Positions 1 to 9,160 of a stretch of DNA of 57,178 bases are shown piece by piece (the stretch's first letter is position 1; every line of letters starts with the position of its first letter). The translations under genes were made by a program, and so were the position numbers. The notes below the pieces were generated by a model. It saw only the letters and a list, made by a program, of their open reading frames with translations, did not search any database and was not told where the DNA came from. Origin of the DNA: an uncultured Pseudophaeobacter sp. (GTDB lineage Bacteria; Pseudomonadota; Alphaproteobacteria; Rhodobacterales; Rhodobacteraceae); NCBI GenBank assembly GCA_905479575.1, contig CAJQNB010000050.1, positions 1-57,178 on the forward strand. Reading direction: 5' to 3'.

Positions 1-2
1 CA

Positions 3-141
3 GATGCGAAAGGTCGATGGCTGGGAAACCTTGGCTCAGCCCATCGCCCCGATCAGACTTGACCTCGCGGCCTGATCAGGCCCAAATCCACATGCTCGGA
101 GAACGCCGCCAGAGAATTTCCACCAGATTCGAGACACAACC
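3..141. repeat. Terminal inverted repeat, left copy (139 bp)
   Basis: This 139-bp segment is the exact reverse complement of the last 139 bases of the window (57040-57178). The match stops at 141/57040, where the two copies run into unrelated sequence: IS3-type transposase remnant on the left, a short unrecognised reading frame on the right. It is either the end of a mobile element present in both orientations or a genomic repeat at which an assembly stopped. I do not recognise the element. Confidence 0.9.
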
Positions 142-480
142 GACATCAAGCGGGCCACGCGCAAACACTATTCATCCGAAGAGAAGATGAGGATCGTTCT
201 GGACGGTCTGCGTGGCGAGGACAATGGTCGAATGCTTACCTGTGCTGCAGAGAGGGGATTTCCCAGGGCGTTTACTACAAATGGTCTAAGGGCTTCATGA
301 ACTGTTGAGGTGAATGCCATCGGTTCGAATGAACCGAGACAGGGCAAGCCACGGTTGACTGGCGACAAAGCGCGGGCTGCCACGACTGATGAGGTCAAAG
401 AACTGCGCCGAGAGGACTGCGACCTGAAGGAAGTCGTGGCTGAGCAAACGCTTGAACTGCGCCTTCTTAAACAGGCATGA
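136..480 (+). pseudogene. IS3-family transposase OrfA remnant, frameshifted
   Basis: Pieces of a typical IS3 OrfA (helix-turn-helix) lie in order but in different frames. A first piece reads KRATRKHYSSEEKMRIVLDG from about 150, a middle piece around 240-305 reads GISQGVYYKWSKGF, and a last piece to the TGA at 478-480 reads TTDEVKELRRE then LKEVVAEQTLELRLLK. At least two frame changes and a short foreign insertion after 300 break it, so it cannot be translated as one protein. It leads into the OrfB remnant, as in an intact IS3 element. Family assignment rests on memory of OrfA sequences in alphaproteobacteria. Confidence 0.8.
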
Positions 481-481
481 C

Positions 482-785
482 AGGGGATGGGGGCGAATGA
501 GGTATACCGCATCAGAGAAGCTGGAAATCATCCGGGTAGTCGAAGGATCGCATCTGTCAGTGCGTCAGACATTGGCCACACTGGGCATCCCTCGCACCAC
601 ACTCTATCGCTGGTATGATCGGTATCTGCAGCGTGGCGAGGCTGGCCTACAGGGTCAATCTCCCAAGCCAAAGCATGTCTGGAACCGGATCCCTGACGAG
701 GTGCGGCGCAAGGTCGTGAAGCTGGTATTGAAGGAAACAGAGCTGTCGCCGCCGCGAGACCGTGCAGGATTTTGCGCCCTGACGT
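482..785 (+). pseudogene. IS3-family transposase OrfB remnant, truncated
   Basis: The frame reads MRYTASEKLEIIRVVEGSHL and continues with RTTLYRWYDRYLQRGEAGL and WNRIPDEVRRKVVKL, the usual N-terminal region of IS3 OrfB (about 280 residues when intact). After residues ELSP, near 750, the similarity stops and the frame ends at 785. The integrase core with the DDE residues is missing, so this is a dead fragment. An IS256-type remnant follows directly in the opposite orientation, which suggests nested insertions and deletions. Confidence 0.8.
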
Positions 786-791
786 GATTTC

Positions 792-1050
792 TTACGCCGT
801 TGGGAAGCGGTCTTCGAACATGATTGCGAATTGACTATTCGCGGCATGTCATTCGCGGATAGAACGCTTCCACTCCTGAGAGGTAGCATTGAACACAAGA
901 TAGATCAACTTGCCAGCGGCCTCGTCACTGGGAAAATGACCGCGGGTTCGAACGGCGCGGCGGATCTTCGAGTTCAACGCCCCAATGGCATTGGTGGTAG
1001 AAATCAGCCTGCGGACCTCGGGGGCATAAGGGAGGTGCCCGGCAACTTGA
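792..1050 (-). pseudogene. IS256-family (mutator) transposase C-terminal remnant
   Basis: On the minus strand the sequence encodes YAPEVRRLISTTNAI, then LNSKIRRAVRTRGHFPSDEA and, after one stop codon, HAANSQFAIMFEDRFP. These are the hallmarks of the last 80 or so residues of IS256-type transposases. The conserved Trp after RE has become TGA, and everything upstream of the STTNAI region is gone. It lies between the IS3 remnant and the 3' end of the copper ATPase. Confidence 0.85.
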
Positions 1051-1075
1051 CGATGCCTTACCCCCTTTATGCGGA

Positions 1076-3466
1076 TCAAAGTTTGACGCGCCGCAAGCGC
1101 AGCGCGTTGGATATCACCGAGACCGAAGACAAGCTCATTGCGGCTGCGGCGATCATTGGCGACAATAAAATACCGAGCACGGGATAGAGAACACCTGCCG
1201 CGATCGGCACGCCGGCCGCATTGTAGGCAAAAGCGAAAAACAGGTTCTGCTTGATATTGCGCAGAGTCGCCTTGGCCAATTTGCGTGCCCGCACGATACC
1301 AACAAGATCCCCGCCCAGCAGTGTGATTCCGGCACTCTCCACCGCAACATCAGCACCTGTCCCCATGGCGATCCCCACATCGGCTGCCGCCAATGCAGGC
1401 GCGTCGTTGACCCCGTCGCCAGCCATCGCCACCCGATGTCCAGCGGCGTGCAGTTCTTCCACCAGCGCTTTCTTGTCTTCGGGCAGAACACCAGCGCGCA
1501 CATCATCAATACCCAGTGAGCCGGCGACGGCTTCGGCGGTTCGTTGGTTGTCACCTGTTGCCATGATCACCTTGAGCCCCAAATCATGCAGGTCACGAAT
1601 GGCTCCGGCCGTCGTCGGTTTGATGGGATCGGCAACCGCGACAACCCCTGCAAGTGCGCCGTCCAGGGCGACAAACATTGCCGTCTTGCCTTCCATGCGC
1701 AGGGCATCCATGGAGTCTTCAATCCCCGAGGTGTCGATACTCAAGAGCTGCATCATCGCTGTATTCCCAAGCGCTACGGTTTGACCTGCAATGGCACCTT
1801 GAACCCCTTTGCCAGTCACGGCTTCAAAGCTGTCGGCTTTGGGCAAGGTAAGTCCACGATTCCGCGCGCCTTCGACGATCGCCTCTGCCAACGGGTGCTC
1901 GGATCCCAATTCGAGCGCTGCTGCGAGTTTGAGAACGGTGTCACTTGTGAGATCAGAAAAGCCCAGGACATTGGTCAGCTCGGGCTTGCCAAGGGTCAGA
2001 GTGCCTGTTTTGTCCACGATAATCGTATCCACGCGCGCCATACGCTCAAGCGCTTCAGCATCCTTGATCAGAACTCCGGCTTGCGCCCCCCGCCCAGCCG
2101 CCGTGGTGATCGATATCGGAGTTGCCAGGCCAAGCGCGCAGGGACATGCAATGATCAGAACCGACACGGCCGCCGCGATAGCGAAGGCAAGCGGCGGCTC
2201 AGGGCCCAGGATTACCCAAGAGATGAATGCGAGGGTTGCGATCAACACGACAGTCGGTACGAATACCGAAGACACCCGGTCAGCAAGGCCCTGAATGGGC
2301 GCGCGCGAACGGCGAGCACCTGCAACCATTTCGACGATCTGTGACAAGACTGTATCTGTGCCTACCTGGGTTGCGCGGACAACCAGAGATCCATTCTTGT
2401 TAATCGTGCCGCCGGTCACCCGGTTACCTTCAGTCTTTTCAACCGGCACTGGTTCGCCAGTGATCATGCTTTCATCAATGGATGAATGGCCCTCGATTAC
2501 GGTCGCGTCGACCGGAATGCTGTCACCCGGCCGAACCCGCAACAAATCTCCGACAACCACCTGCTCAAGAGGCACATCCCGCTCCAGTTCATCGGGTAGA
2601 ATAACCCGCGCCATTTTTGGTGCCAAATCAAGCAGAGCACGGATCGCATCCCCGGTGCGTTCGCGTGCGCGTAGCTCCAGGACCTGACCGACAAATACAA
2701 GTGCGATGATGACAACAGCGGCCTCGTAGTAGGTGCCGACCCCACCTTCAGTTCTGTACTGGTCAGGGAACAGGTTTGGCAGGAACGTGGCGAATAGGGA
2801 GTAAACATAGGCTGCTCCAACCCCAAGTGCGATCAAGGTCCACATATTCGGTGATCGGTTTCGTATTGATACAACACCTCGGGCAAAAAACGGTTGCGCC
2901 GCCCAAAGGATAATTGGGGTGGCAATCAGGAACTCGACATATGTTGCCAGCTGATGGCCGACCCAATCCCGCACAGGCAATCCGACAAGCTCGCCCATCG
3001 TGAGAACAACCAGAGGTACCGCCGCAGCGGAACTGACCCACATGCGACGAGTGAAATCAGTCAATTCTTCGTTTTGTTCGTCCGAGGGCAAAACGGTTTC
3101 CAAGGCCATCCCGCAGATCGGACAGGATCCGGGTTCATCTCGGATGATTTCCGGATGCATCGGGCAGGTCCATTTTGTGCCCGGAGCGACCGGAGTGGTT
3201 GAAGCGCCAGGCGCGCCTTCATGCATCCTGCCATCCGCACCGCCGCTAAAGGCGTAAAGCCAGGGATCGGTTTTGAACTGGGTAAGACAGCGGTCCGAAC
3301 AGAAGTAGTAGGTTTCCCCCTCCTGATCCTTAGAGAGCGTGTCCTGCGTCACCTCCACGCTCATACCGCAGACAGGGTCAACAGCTTTCAACACCTTGTC
3401 GGAATGCCCTTCTGGATCCGCGTCATGATGCTGGTGATCGTGGTGATGATCGGTCTTATTTGACAT
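1076..3466 (-). CDS. copA: P1B-type copper-exporting ATPase with YHS and metal-binding N-terminus
   Basis: This 796-residue inner-membrane ATPase should pump Cu(I) from cytoplasm to periplasm. The N-terminus is His-rich (HHHDHQHH), followed by a YHS-type segment (residues 28-70, VCGM and FCSDRC) and a heavy-metal-binding segment (99-124, CPMHPE and CPICGM); there is no classical CxxC HMA domain. The core has the transmembrane CPC motif in IIACPCALG, the phosphorylation site DKTGT, the SEHPLAEAI nucleotide-binding loop and GDGVNDAP. The start has a good ribosome site (GGAG 8 bases upstream). A CueR-like promoter overlaps the end of lgt just upstream. It differs in architecture from the ATPase at 29095-31602, so the two may serve different delivery routes. 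Silver transport is also possible. Confidence 0.93.
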   Translation of the reverse strand: MSNKTDHHHDHQHHDADPEGHSDKVLKAVDPVCGMSVEVTQDTLSKDQEGETYYFCSDRCLTQFKTDPWLYAFSGGADGRMHEGAPGASTTPVAPGTKWTCPMHPEIIRDEPGSCPICGMALETVLPSDEQNEELTDFTRRMWVSSAAAVPLVVLTMGELVGLPVRDWVGHQLATYVEFLIATPIILWAAQPFFARGVVSIRNRSPNMWTLIALGVGAAYVYSLFATFLPNLFPDQYRTEGGVGTYYEAAVVIIALVFVGQVLELRARERTGDAIRALLDLAPKMARVILPDELERDVPLEQVVVGDLLRVRPGDSIPVDATVIEGHSSIDESMITGEPVPVEKTEGNRVTGGTINKNGSLVVRATQVGTDTVLSQIVEMVAGARRSRAPIQGLADRVSSVFVPTVVLIATLAFISWVILGPEPPLAFAIAAAVSVLIIACPCALGLATPISITTAAGRGAQAGVLIKDAEALERMARVDTIIVDKTGTLTLGKPELTNVLGFSDLTSDTVLKLAAALELGSEHPLAEAIVEGARNRGLTLPKADSFEAVTGKGVQGAIAGQTVALGNTAMMQLLSIDTSGIEDSMDALRMEGKTAMFVALDGALAGVVAVADPIKPTTAGAIRDLHDLGLKVIMATGDNQRTAEAVAGSLGIDDVRAGVLPEDKKALVEELHAAGHRVAMAGDGVNDAPALAAADVGIAMGTGADVAVESAGITLLGGDLVGIVRARKLAKATLRNIKQNLFFAFAYNAAGVPIAAGVLYPVLGILLSPMIAAAAMSLSSVSVISNALRLRRVKL

Positions 3467-3490
3467 CGTTTTTCTCCAATCTATGCGACA

Positions 3491-3521
3491 AGCGTGGGGG
3501 TTCCCCTGGGGGTAGGATCAA
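3491..3521 (-). promoter_or_regulatory. CueR/HmrR-type promoter for the copper ATPase
   Basis: Read on the minus strand there is TTGATC (3516-3521), a 19-bp spacer containing CTACCCCCAGGGGAACCCC, and the position of a -10 box at 3491-3496. The long spacer with a GC-rich CCC/GGG dyad is the layout of MerR-family copper promoters, and it resembles the sites at 28974-29004 and 29032-29062. The -10 box is poor. The -35 box overlaps the lgt stop codon. Confidence 0.6.
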
Positions 3522-4441
3522 CCCACTTCGACATGTTTTTTCGGCTTCCGGTTGGCCCGGTCCGATCGGACCCACCAGATCAGAGCGACTCCGGTCAGGA
3601 TCATGGGCAGGGAGAGAATTTGCCCCATGGTCAGTCCCCCAGTGCCGAAATGCAGTGCATGACCAATCGGGTTTTCTTCCGTAACAAATTGCATATCGGG
3701 TTGGCGGACGAACTCGACCAGAAAGCGTGCGGAGCCATAGCCCGCAAGGAACATCCCGGTCAGAGCGCCAGGGCTGTGCAACCATTTGCGACGCAGGGCG
3801 AGGGTCAGTAGAACCGCCCCCAACACCAACCCCTCCAACGCGGCTTCATAAATCTGAGACGGGTGCCGGGTGCACAAACCTATTGCTCCGGTGCAAGATT
3901 GGGCGGCCTCGCCCGGGAAGACTACGCCCCAGGGAAGGGTGGTCGGCCGCCCCCAAAGTTCGGCGTTTATGAAATTTGCGACCCGCCCCAGAAGCAGGCC
4001 GATCGGGGCCGAAAGCGCTAGAAGATCGGCCAAACCGAGGATCTCCAACCGGTTGCGCAAAGCGAACACCAGCGCCGCAACCGATACGCCCAAAAACCCG
4101 CCATGGAAGGACATTCCACCCTGCCACACTTTGAGAATTTCCAACGGCCGCGCCAGGTAATAGTCGGGTTGATAGAACAGCACGAAACCAAGCCGGCCAC
4201 CCAGAATTACACCAACAACAACCCAATTCAGCAGCTGTTCCAGCTGCTGAGAAGTCATAGGCGGAGTTTGATCCGGCCAAAACTCAACGTTTCGGATAAG
4301 CCGAACACAGAGCTGCCATCCCAGCAGCAATCCGGCAATATAGGCAAGCGCATACCACCTGAGGGCAAAGGTCAGGGACCCGATCTCGATGGAGAAAATC
4401 TCGGTTGAGATTTCGGGAAAAGGGATGGCGGCGAGGTTCAT
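3518..4441 (-). CDS. lgt: Prolipoprotein diacylglyceryl transferase
   Basis: The product (307 residues) transfers diacylglyceryl from phosphatidylglycerol to the lipobox Cys of prelipoproteins in the inner membrane. Family features include the multi-pass topology, the H-G-G motif in MSFHGGFLG, the Lgt signature region [14 protein letters not shown], and HPSQIYEA. The start MNLAAIP is chosen because its ATG overlaps the stop of the upstream TVP38-like gene (ATGA, 4438-4441), so the pair is probably translationally coupled. A chromosomal lgt must exist for viability, so this is presumably an extra copy. Copper islands in proteobacteria often carry one, perhaps to lipidate plasmid-encoded lipoproteins. 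Confidence 0.93.
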   Translation of the reverse strand: MNLAAIPFPEISTEIFSIEIGSLTFALRWYALAYIAGLLLGWQLCVRLIRNVEFWPDQTPPMTSQQLEQLLNWVVVGVILGGRLGFVLFYQPDYYLARPLEILKVWQGGMSFHGGFLGVSVAALVFALRNRLEILGLADLLALSAPIGLLLGRVANFINAELWGRPTTLPWGVVFPGEAAQSCTGAIGLCTRHPSQIYEAALEGLVLGAVLLTLALRRKWLHSPGALTGMFLAGYGSARFLVEFVRQPDMQFVTEENPIGHALHFGTGGLTMGQILSLPMILTGVALIWWVRSDRANRKPKKHVEVG

Positions 4442-5136
4442 TTCGGATCTTCCAGTTGGGGGGAAGGAGGAACAGTGCCAGACTTGTGGCGCAGCGCCAC
4501 AACGAGGATTGGCGTGGCCGTCAGGAGGCCAAGACCAATGGCAACCCAGGCGGCAGAACTGAAACTTCCCGACATCGCTTCGTCGCCCAGATAGGCCAAG
4601 ACGAAGCTTGCTGGGAGAATGCCTGCCAGTGTTGCAAGGATGAACCGCCACGGATGAATACGGCTCAAACCGGCGGCATAACTCATCGCATCAAAGGATA
4701 CGAACGGCAGCAAGCGGCTTACAAAAACGGCGAGAGTCAACACATTTTGCGATCCAAACAGACCCGTTACTGCACGGGGGCCAAGAAGCCTTTCGACAGA
4801 TTTCCCACCAAAAATGCGGGCGATCCCAAACGCCGCCAAGGCCCCCGTTTCAGCCCCAATTGCCACATAGAGTGTACCAGCAATTTGCCCGAAGGCTGCG
4901 CCTGCTGCCAGGGCGATGGGCGCGCTTGGAATGGGGCTTGCTACAACTGCGAGCGTCATGAGGGTTATGATTGCCAGTGGACCGAATGGTCCAAGGTCTG
5001 CCACCCATCGGGCAACAGCCTGCGCATCGACTTGCAACCATTCTGGGGAATACCAAAGCCAATACCCGATGAGCCCCAAGGCGCAAAGCAAAGCGACAGC
5101 AGGCAAAATTGGTATTGTCGATCTCCTTTCTGGCAT
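4438..5136 (-). CDS. TVP38/TMEM64 (DedA/SNARE-associated) family membrane protein
   Basis: The product (about 232 residues) is an integral membrane protein with the VTT/DedA-type core: residues around [17 protein letters not shown], then [17 protein letters not shown] and [13 protein letters not shown]. Relatives are thought to act in lipid scrambling or ion transport, but no substrate can be assigned here. Of three nearby ATGs (5160, 5145, 5136) I prefer 5136 because GGGA lies 8 bases upstream; the evidence is weak. It is in line with the multicopper oxidase upstream and overlaps lgt by four bases. Confidence 0.85.
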   Translation of the reverse strand: MPERRSTIPILPAVALLCALGLIGYWLWYSPEWLQVDAQAVARWVADLGPFGPLAIITLMTLAVVASPIPSAPIALAAGAAFGQIAGTLYVAIGAETGALAAFGIARIFGGKSVERLLGPRAVTGLFGSQNVLTLAVFVSRLLPFVSFDAMSYAAGLSRIHPWRFILATLAGILPASFVLAYLGDEAMSGSFSSAAWVAIGLGLLTATPILVVALRHKSGTVPPSPQLEDPK

Positions 5137-5185
5137 CTCGAGCATCCCGATTAAATACATTGGACGCGGCTCAACGTTCGGCCAC

Positions 5186-6625
5186 TCAACCGACGGTGAA
5201 CTGGCCCATCATCCCGCCGTCTTCATGTTCGAGGATATGGCAGTGATACATGAAGGGGGCGTTGGCCGGCGCAGGTTGGTCGAAGCGGATCAATAGATCG
5301 ACCGAGCCATTGACCAGAACAGTGTCTTTCCAACCTGTATTCTGACGTTGCGGTGCGCGGCCGTTTTCCGACAAGACCTGAAACTTGACGCCATGCACAT
5401 GAAACGGGTGCATCATCATATCCGCGTTGACCGTCCATCGCTCAACGGTCCCTTGGGTCACACGGAAATTGATCCGGTCCATCGCAAACGCATCTCCGTT
5501 TATTGAGAAGCGCCGATCAGAACGGCCAAACATCATTCCCATGCCCATGGGCATATCCAATGAAAGACGCCGCCAAATCGCGTTTGCGGCATCACCGTTT
5601 GGGCGGCTGCCACCGAGGCTGTCGGGCTGTCTTGTGATACGCGCGGGAAGGGTGGGATCAACAGTAAACGGCAACACGGAAAAACGGCCGCTTTGCTGGC
5701 GCCGGCCTCCCATCATCCCGGTATTGGTGTTGTGTTCAGACGTCAGCGAGACATCGCGTGCATCTGAAAAATCAACCAGCACCTCGAAACGCTCGCCGGG
5801 GGAGAGACGCAGCTTCGACAATTGGATCGGCTTGTCCAGGTAACCGCTGTCCGTGGCGACAAGATGCATGGGTCGCCCATCCGATAATGCAAGCGTATAG
5901 ATACGCGCGTTTGACCCGTTCAGAAGACGAAGACGGACCAGCCCTTTGGGTACAACAGCCATGGTATCAATCTGGCCATTGACCAGGATCGTATCGCCAA
6001 GAGACCCCATCATGCGGTCAGGCATGGTGAGAGAAAGATCAATCTCTCCCCGCCGGGAAAACCGCCGATCCTGCAAAACCAAGGTCAGATCATCGACACC
6101 ATATTGAGAAGGCAGCCCACGCGCATCATCCTGGCCGTCGTCAATCTGAAGCACACCTGCCAAACCCATTTGAACCTGACGGGCAGTAGCGCCGTAGATG
6201 TGGGAATGATACCAAGCCGTCGCTGCTGGCTGTATTAACTCGAGTTCGGGTGACCAAGTTGTTGCCGGGGCAACTGTCTGATGGGGCCCGCCATCGACCG
6301 TGCCTGGAACAAGAAGCCCGTGCCAATGCACCGAAATCTCTTCGTCGAGCGAATTGAGGACATCAACTTGGGTTGCACGCCCGGTCGACATCCGTAAGGT
6401 CGGACCCAGGAAGGGCTGGTTGAACCCCCAAGTGTCGGCGCGGGACGAACCGACAAACGCGGTTCGCCCCTTTTGCGCCTCCAATCGAACTTGCCCTGAA
6501 GACGTGGCGTCCAGGAGCGGAGGCATGGTCAACCGCTTTGCTGCCACTTGGCCAAAGGACAAGGACGCAGTCCCCGTAGCCAAAGCGCTGGCAGAAAGGC
6601 CTCCAAGGAAAGTTCGACGTCTCAT
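5186..6625 (-). CDS. cueO: Multicopper oxidase, CueO-like cuprous oxidase
   Basis: The 479-residue exported oxidase starts with a twin-arginine-like signal (MRRRTFLGG). All four copper-ligand motifs are present: HWHG, WYHSH, HPFHVHG and HCHILEHEDGGMM, the last giving a Met-ligated type 1 copper. The family oxidises Cu(I) to Cu(II) in the periplasm, coupled to reduction of oxygen to water. A run of Met residues (MPMGMGMMFG) before the C-terminal cupredoxin domain recalls the Met-rich segment of CueO. The start ATG has GGAGGG shortly upstream. It sits in a minus-strand run with rhodanese, DUF302 and EF-hand genes upstream. It could alternatively be FtsP/SufI-like, but the complete ligand set argues for an active oxidase. 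Confidence 0.92.
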   Translation of the reverse strand: MRRRTFLGGLSASALATGTASLSFGQVAAKRLTMPPLLDATSSGQVRLEAQKGRTAFVGSSRADTWGFNQPFLGPTLRMSTGRATQVDVLNSLDEEISVHWHGLLVPGTVDGGPHQTVAPATTWSPELELIQPAATAWYHSHIYGATARQVQMGLAGVLQIDDGQDDARGLPSQYGVDDLTLVLQDRRFSRRGEIDLSLTMPDRMMGSLGDTILVNGQIDTMAVVPKGLVRLRLLNGSNARIYTLALSDGRPMHLVATDSGYLDKPIQLSKLRLSPGERFEVLVDFSDARDVSLTSEHNTNTGMMGGRRQQSGRFSVLPFTVDPTLPARITRQPDSLGGSRPNGDAANAIWRRLSLDMPMGMGMMFGRSDRRFSINGDAFAMDRINFRVTQGTVERWTVNADMMMHPFHVHGVKFQVLSENGRAPQRQNTGWKDTVLVNGSVDLLIRFDQPAPANAPFMYHCHILEHEDGGMMGQFTVG

Positions 6626-6641
6626 GCCATCCACCCTCCGC

Positions 6642-7112
6642 TCACAGCTTGAGGGTGGATGGCAATGCTGAGATTGCCTCTTGAGCGGTGACGATGGGCA
6701 GACCAGCCTTGATCCAACCGGGGCCCTGGCGTGACCCAAGCATGCCTTCTGACACATCGATAAAACTGTCATATCCGGACTTGCGCAGGTTGGTCATCAC
6801 GGCGCCAGACCGGCCACCTGTTGCGCAAATCAAGGCAACAGCGCGGGTTTCGGCCAGGTTTCGCGCAGCAAACAAACGCTCCGGGAAACGTTCATCATGC
6901 AGGCTCACAGGCCAAGCACCTTGAGCAACACCAGTCTCCTGCCATTCCTCTGACGAGCGGATATCAAGCATCCGAATTCGGTCCTGTAACAGGGCCTCGA
7001 GCGCTTCGGCTGCAGTCCAGACATCGCGGCCCTGGGCCACGGCGGTGGTCGCGAGCGCTTGAACCGGCAAGAATGCCAGGAGGGTCACGGTGTGACGACG
7101 GGTCAGTAACAT
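6642..7112 (-). CDS. Exported rhodanese-like domain protein
   Basis: The 156-residue protein has an N-terminal signal sequence ending near ATTAVAQG and one rhodanese domain. The motif CATGGRSG carries the expected active-site Cys within the six-residue loop, and the CH2A-like region is IRMLDIRSSEEW. Such proteins carry sulfur as a persulfide; in copper clusters a periplasmic rhodanese may handle thiols or sulfur that bind Cu(I), but this is inference. The gene ends 17 bases before the multicopper oxidase start, consistent with co-transcription. Confidence 0.85.
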   Translation of the reverse strand: MLLTRRHTVTLLAFLPVQALATTAVAQGRDVWTAAEALEALLQDRIRMLDIRSSEEWQETGVAQGAWPVSLHDERFPERLFAARNLAETRAVALICATGGRSGAVMTNLRKSGYDSFIDVSEGMLGSRQGPGWIKAGLPIVTAQEAISALPSTLKL

Positions 7113-7134
7113 CTTCTGCTCCCTTCAAACGGAG

Positions 7135-7521
7135 TCACGCGGCTTCAATCGCCGTGCGCAGCATGTCGCGGACTTCGCCAGCCACAGCGTGCAAACCGCT
7201 GTTTTCAACGGCCGCCATGGATGCGACCGGGTCGATTGCGCTGACTTCGGTGCCGTCGTCCACTTGACGCAGAATGACGTTGCAAGGCAGCATCGCCCCG
7301 ATACGCGGCTCCAATCCGATGGCCTGGTGGGCCATGTTGGGGTTGCACGCGCCCAGGATGCGGTAGCCGTCCATATCCACATCGATCTTCTTTTTCATTG
7401 TAGCTTTGACGTCGATTTCGGTCAGAACGCCGAACCCTTGCTCGCCGAGAGCATCACGCACCCGCATGTCTGCATCATCAATGGTCACACCAGACAGCAG
7501 CCGGTTGAACGTGTATGTCAT
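7135..7521 (-). CDS. DUF302 domain protein
   Basis: The 128-residue cytoplasmic-looking protein matches the DUF302 family: GEQGFGVLTEIDVKATMKKK near the start and LGACNPNMAHQAI followed by GAMLPCNVIL. DUF302 proteins are common beside copper and sulfur-oxidation genes, but their biochemical role is not settled. The start MTYTF is supported by AAGGAGAA upstream; the frame is open further upstream but without a ribosome site. The conserved Cys residues in ACNP and LPCN could bind a metal. Confidence 0.88.
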   Translation of the reverse strand: MTYTFNRLLSGVTIDDADMRVRDALGEQGFGVLTEIDVKATMKKKIDVDMDGYRILGACNPNMAHQAIGLEPRIGAMLPCNVILRQVDDGTEVSAIDPVASMAAVENSGLHAVAGEVRDMLRTAIEAA

Positions 7522-7623
7522 CGTATTTCTCCTTTTGAACAAAATGCCCCGACCGACCCTGGGGATCTGTGATGTCAGCCGGGGCGTTGGATGCACCCTA
7601 ATGGCGTCACCCAATGGAGCGGC

Positions 7624-8268
7624 TCAGTTGTCCTGAGTGCCCATTTCGTCACCCATCATCTGTTCGGCCGAGGGGCGCATGTTCATGCGGTCAGCCGGCG
7701 CCGTCATTTCTCCGGTTGTCACCATGCCATCTCCGTCTGTGTCCAGGTGCTGGAACCGATCAACCATCATCGCCCGGATCATTTCACCGTGCAGAACTTC
7801 GAATTCCTCAAGGGTCAGCACCCCGTCCCCGTCTGTGTCAGCATCAGCATGCATCGACTGCAGTTGACCATGTGCTTCATCCCCGGAAATGGCGCCATCG
7901 CCATCCGCGTCAGCATCAAATTGACCCATCATCGACCCACGCATGAGGGACATCATGTCCTGATCCATCAGACCCATCGGTCCAGCAGCACCCATGCTTC
8001 CCATGGCACCCATCTGCCCCATGCCTCCGCCCATCATCCCGCCGTGCATCTGCATCATCATTTTCATCATGCCTTGCATCATGTCGGGATGGCTGCCGTC
8101 CATCATGCCCATTTGCCCCGCGCCTCCCCCCATTGCCCCAGGGCTCTGGGTCGCGACCTTCTCCGACCCGGTTTTGCCACCACTGTGGTGACCTGCATCG
8201 GCAAGCGCGGCGCCTGTCGTGGCGACGATCAGGGCGATGGCGAGTGTGGTATTGGTTATCTTGGACAT
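7624..8268 (-). CDS. Exported Met-rich EF-hand protein
   Basis: The 214-residue protein has a signal peptide (cleavage probably after ALADA), a low-complexity Met/Gly-rich stretch at residues 50-115 and three EF-hand loops at about 118-129 (DADADGDGAISG), 142-153 (DADTDGDGVLTL) and 176-187 (DTDGDGMVTT). The EF loops should bind Ca2+; the Met-rich stretch resembles periplasmic Cu(I) binding segments. The combination suggests a periplasmic metal buffer. It is the first gene of the minus-strand run and is divergent from the two-component system, whose regulator probably acts in the 8269-8437 spacer. Confidence 0.85.
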   Translation of the reverse strand: MSKITNTTLAIALIVATTGAALADAGHHSGGKTGSEKVATQSPGAMGGGAGQMGMMDGSHPDMMQGMMKMMMQMHGGMMGGGMGQMGAMGSMGAAGPMGLMDQDMMSLMRGSMMGQFDADADGDGAISGDEAHGQLQSMHADADTDGDGVLTLEEFEVLHGEMIRAMMVDRFQHLDTDGDGMVTTGEMTAPADRMNMRPSAEQMMGDEMGTQDN

Positions 8269-8437
8269 CGTAGCCTCTCTTTTCGTTTCTTGGCCTCATT
8301 CACATCGGCATAAGAATTCGAAACGGAAGGGCGTGCATCATCCGGATTGTAACCGTCTGTCGCAACGCCCGGCTGTTGATACAATCGGTGACAAAAATGG
8401 GTCTGACCGCCCCTCACAGATGACTTAGAAAGAGAAC

Positions 8438-9160
8438 ATGACGAACCCGCCACATATCCTCGTCGTTGACGATCACCAGCAGATCCGTGACAGCGTGACC
8501 CGCTTTCTGGAGAAAAACGGCTTGCGGGCCACATCCGCCAAGGACGCACAGGAAATGGATGCGAAACTGGCCAAAGGGCATTTCGACTTGATGGTTCTGG
8601 ACGTCATGATGCCGGGTGAAAGTGGACTATCTGTCTGCCAGCGCCTCGCTGCAGACAAGAGCATTCCGATAATAATGCTGACCGCACTGGGTGAGGAAAC
8701 CGATCGCATCGTGGGGCTGGAAATCGGCGCTGATGATTATATCGCGAAGCCGTTTAACCCACGCGAGTTGCTGGCACGCATCAAGGCGGTACTACGTCGC
8801 GCACCGCAGGCTGAAACCATGGCAGGTGACCTGGCCGGCAAGATCGTACGATTTGCGCATCTCGGCTTGGATGTCGACCGCCAGGTGCTTCTGGGTGGTG
8901 ATACAGACGAAACTGCGCTGACAAGTGCTGATTTCAAGCTGCTGATGGTGCTCCTTGAGCGTCCTCGGGTGATCCTCAGCCGCGACCAGCTATTGGATCT
9001 GGCAGCAGGCCGGGCAGCCGGTCCTTTGGACCGCACGATCGACAATCAAATCAGCCGACTACGTCGCAAGATAGAGCCCGACATCTTGCGACCAAAAATC
9101 ATCAAGACGATCCGCAATGGCGGGTATTGCCTCTCAGTTGATGTGGAGGTGACGGAATGA
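8438..9160 (+). CDS. OmpR-family response regulator
   Basis: The 240-residue protein has a receiver domain (residues 6-115, phospho-Asp in LMVLDVMMPGESGL, conserved Lys in YIAKPFNPRELLAR) and a winged-helix DNA-binding domain ending in RRKIEPD, KIIKTIRNGGYCL. It overlaps the histidine kinase gene by four bases (ATGA, 9157-9160). Position next to copper genes suggests a CusR/CopR-like role, but the target sites are not identified. The nearest divergent gene is the Met-rich EF-hand protein. Confidence 0.93.
   Translation: MTNPPHILVVDDHQQIRDSVTRFLEKNGLRATSAKDAQEMDAKLAKGHFDLMVLDVMMPGESGLSVCQRLAADKSIPIIMLTALGEETDRIVGLEIGADDYIAKPFNPRELLARIKAVLRRAPQAETMAGDLAGKIVRFAHLGLDVDRQVLLGGDTDETALTSADFKLLMVLLERPRVILSRDQLLDLAAGRAAGPLDRTIDNQISRLRRKIEPDILRPKIIKTIRNGGYCLSVDVEVTE

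Noticed and set aside
1544..2344. Long plus-strand open frame (266 codons) opposite the copper ATPase
   Set aside because: It is antisense to well-conserved ATPase motifs, lacks a ribosome site and shows no known domain.
8269..8437. CueR-type promoter between the EF-hand gene and the response regulator
   Set aside because: No TTGACC box with a 19-bp dyad spacer is visible; this spacer is more likely controlled by the response regulator.
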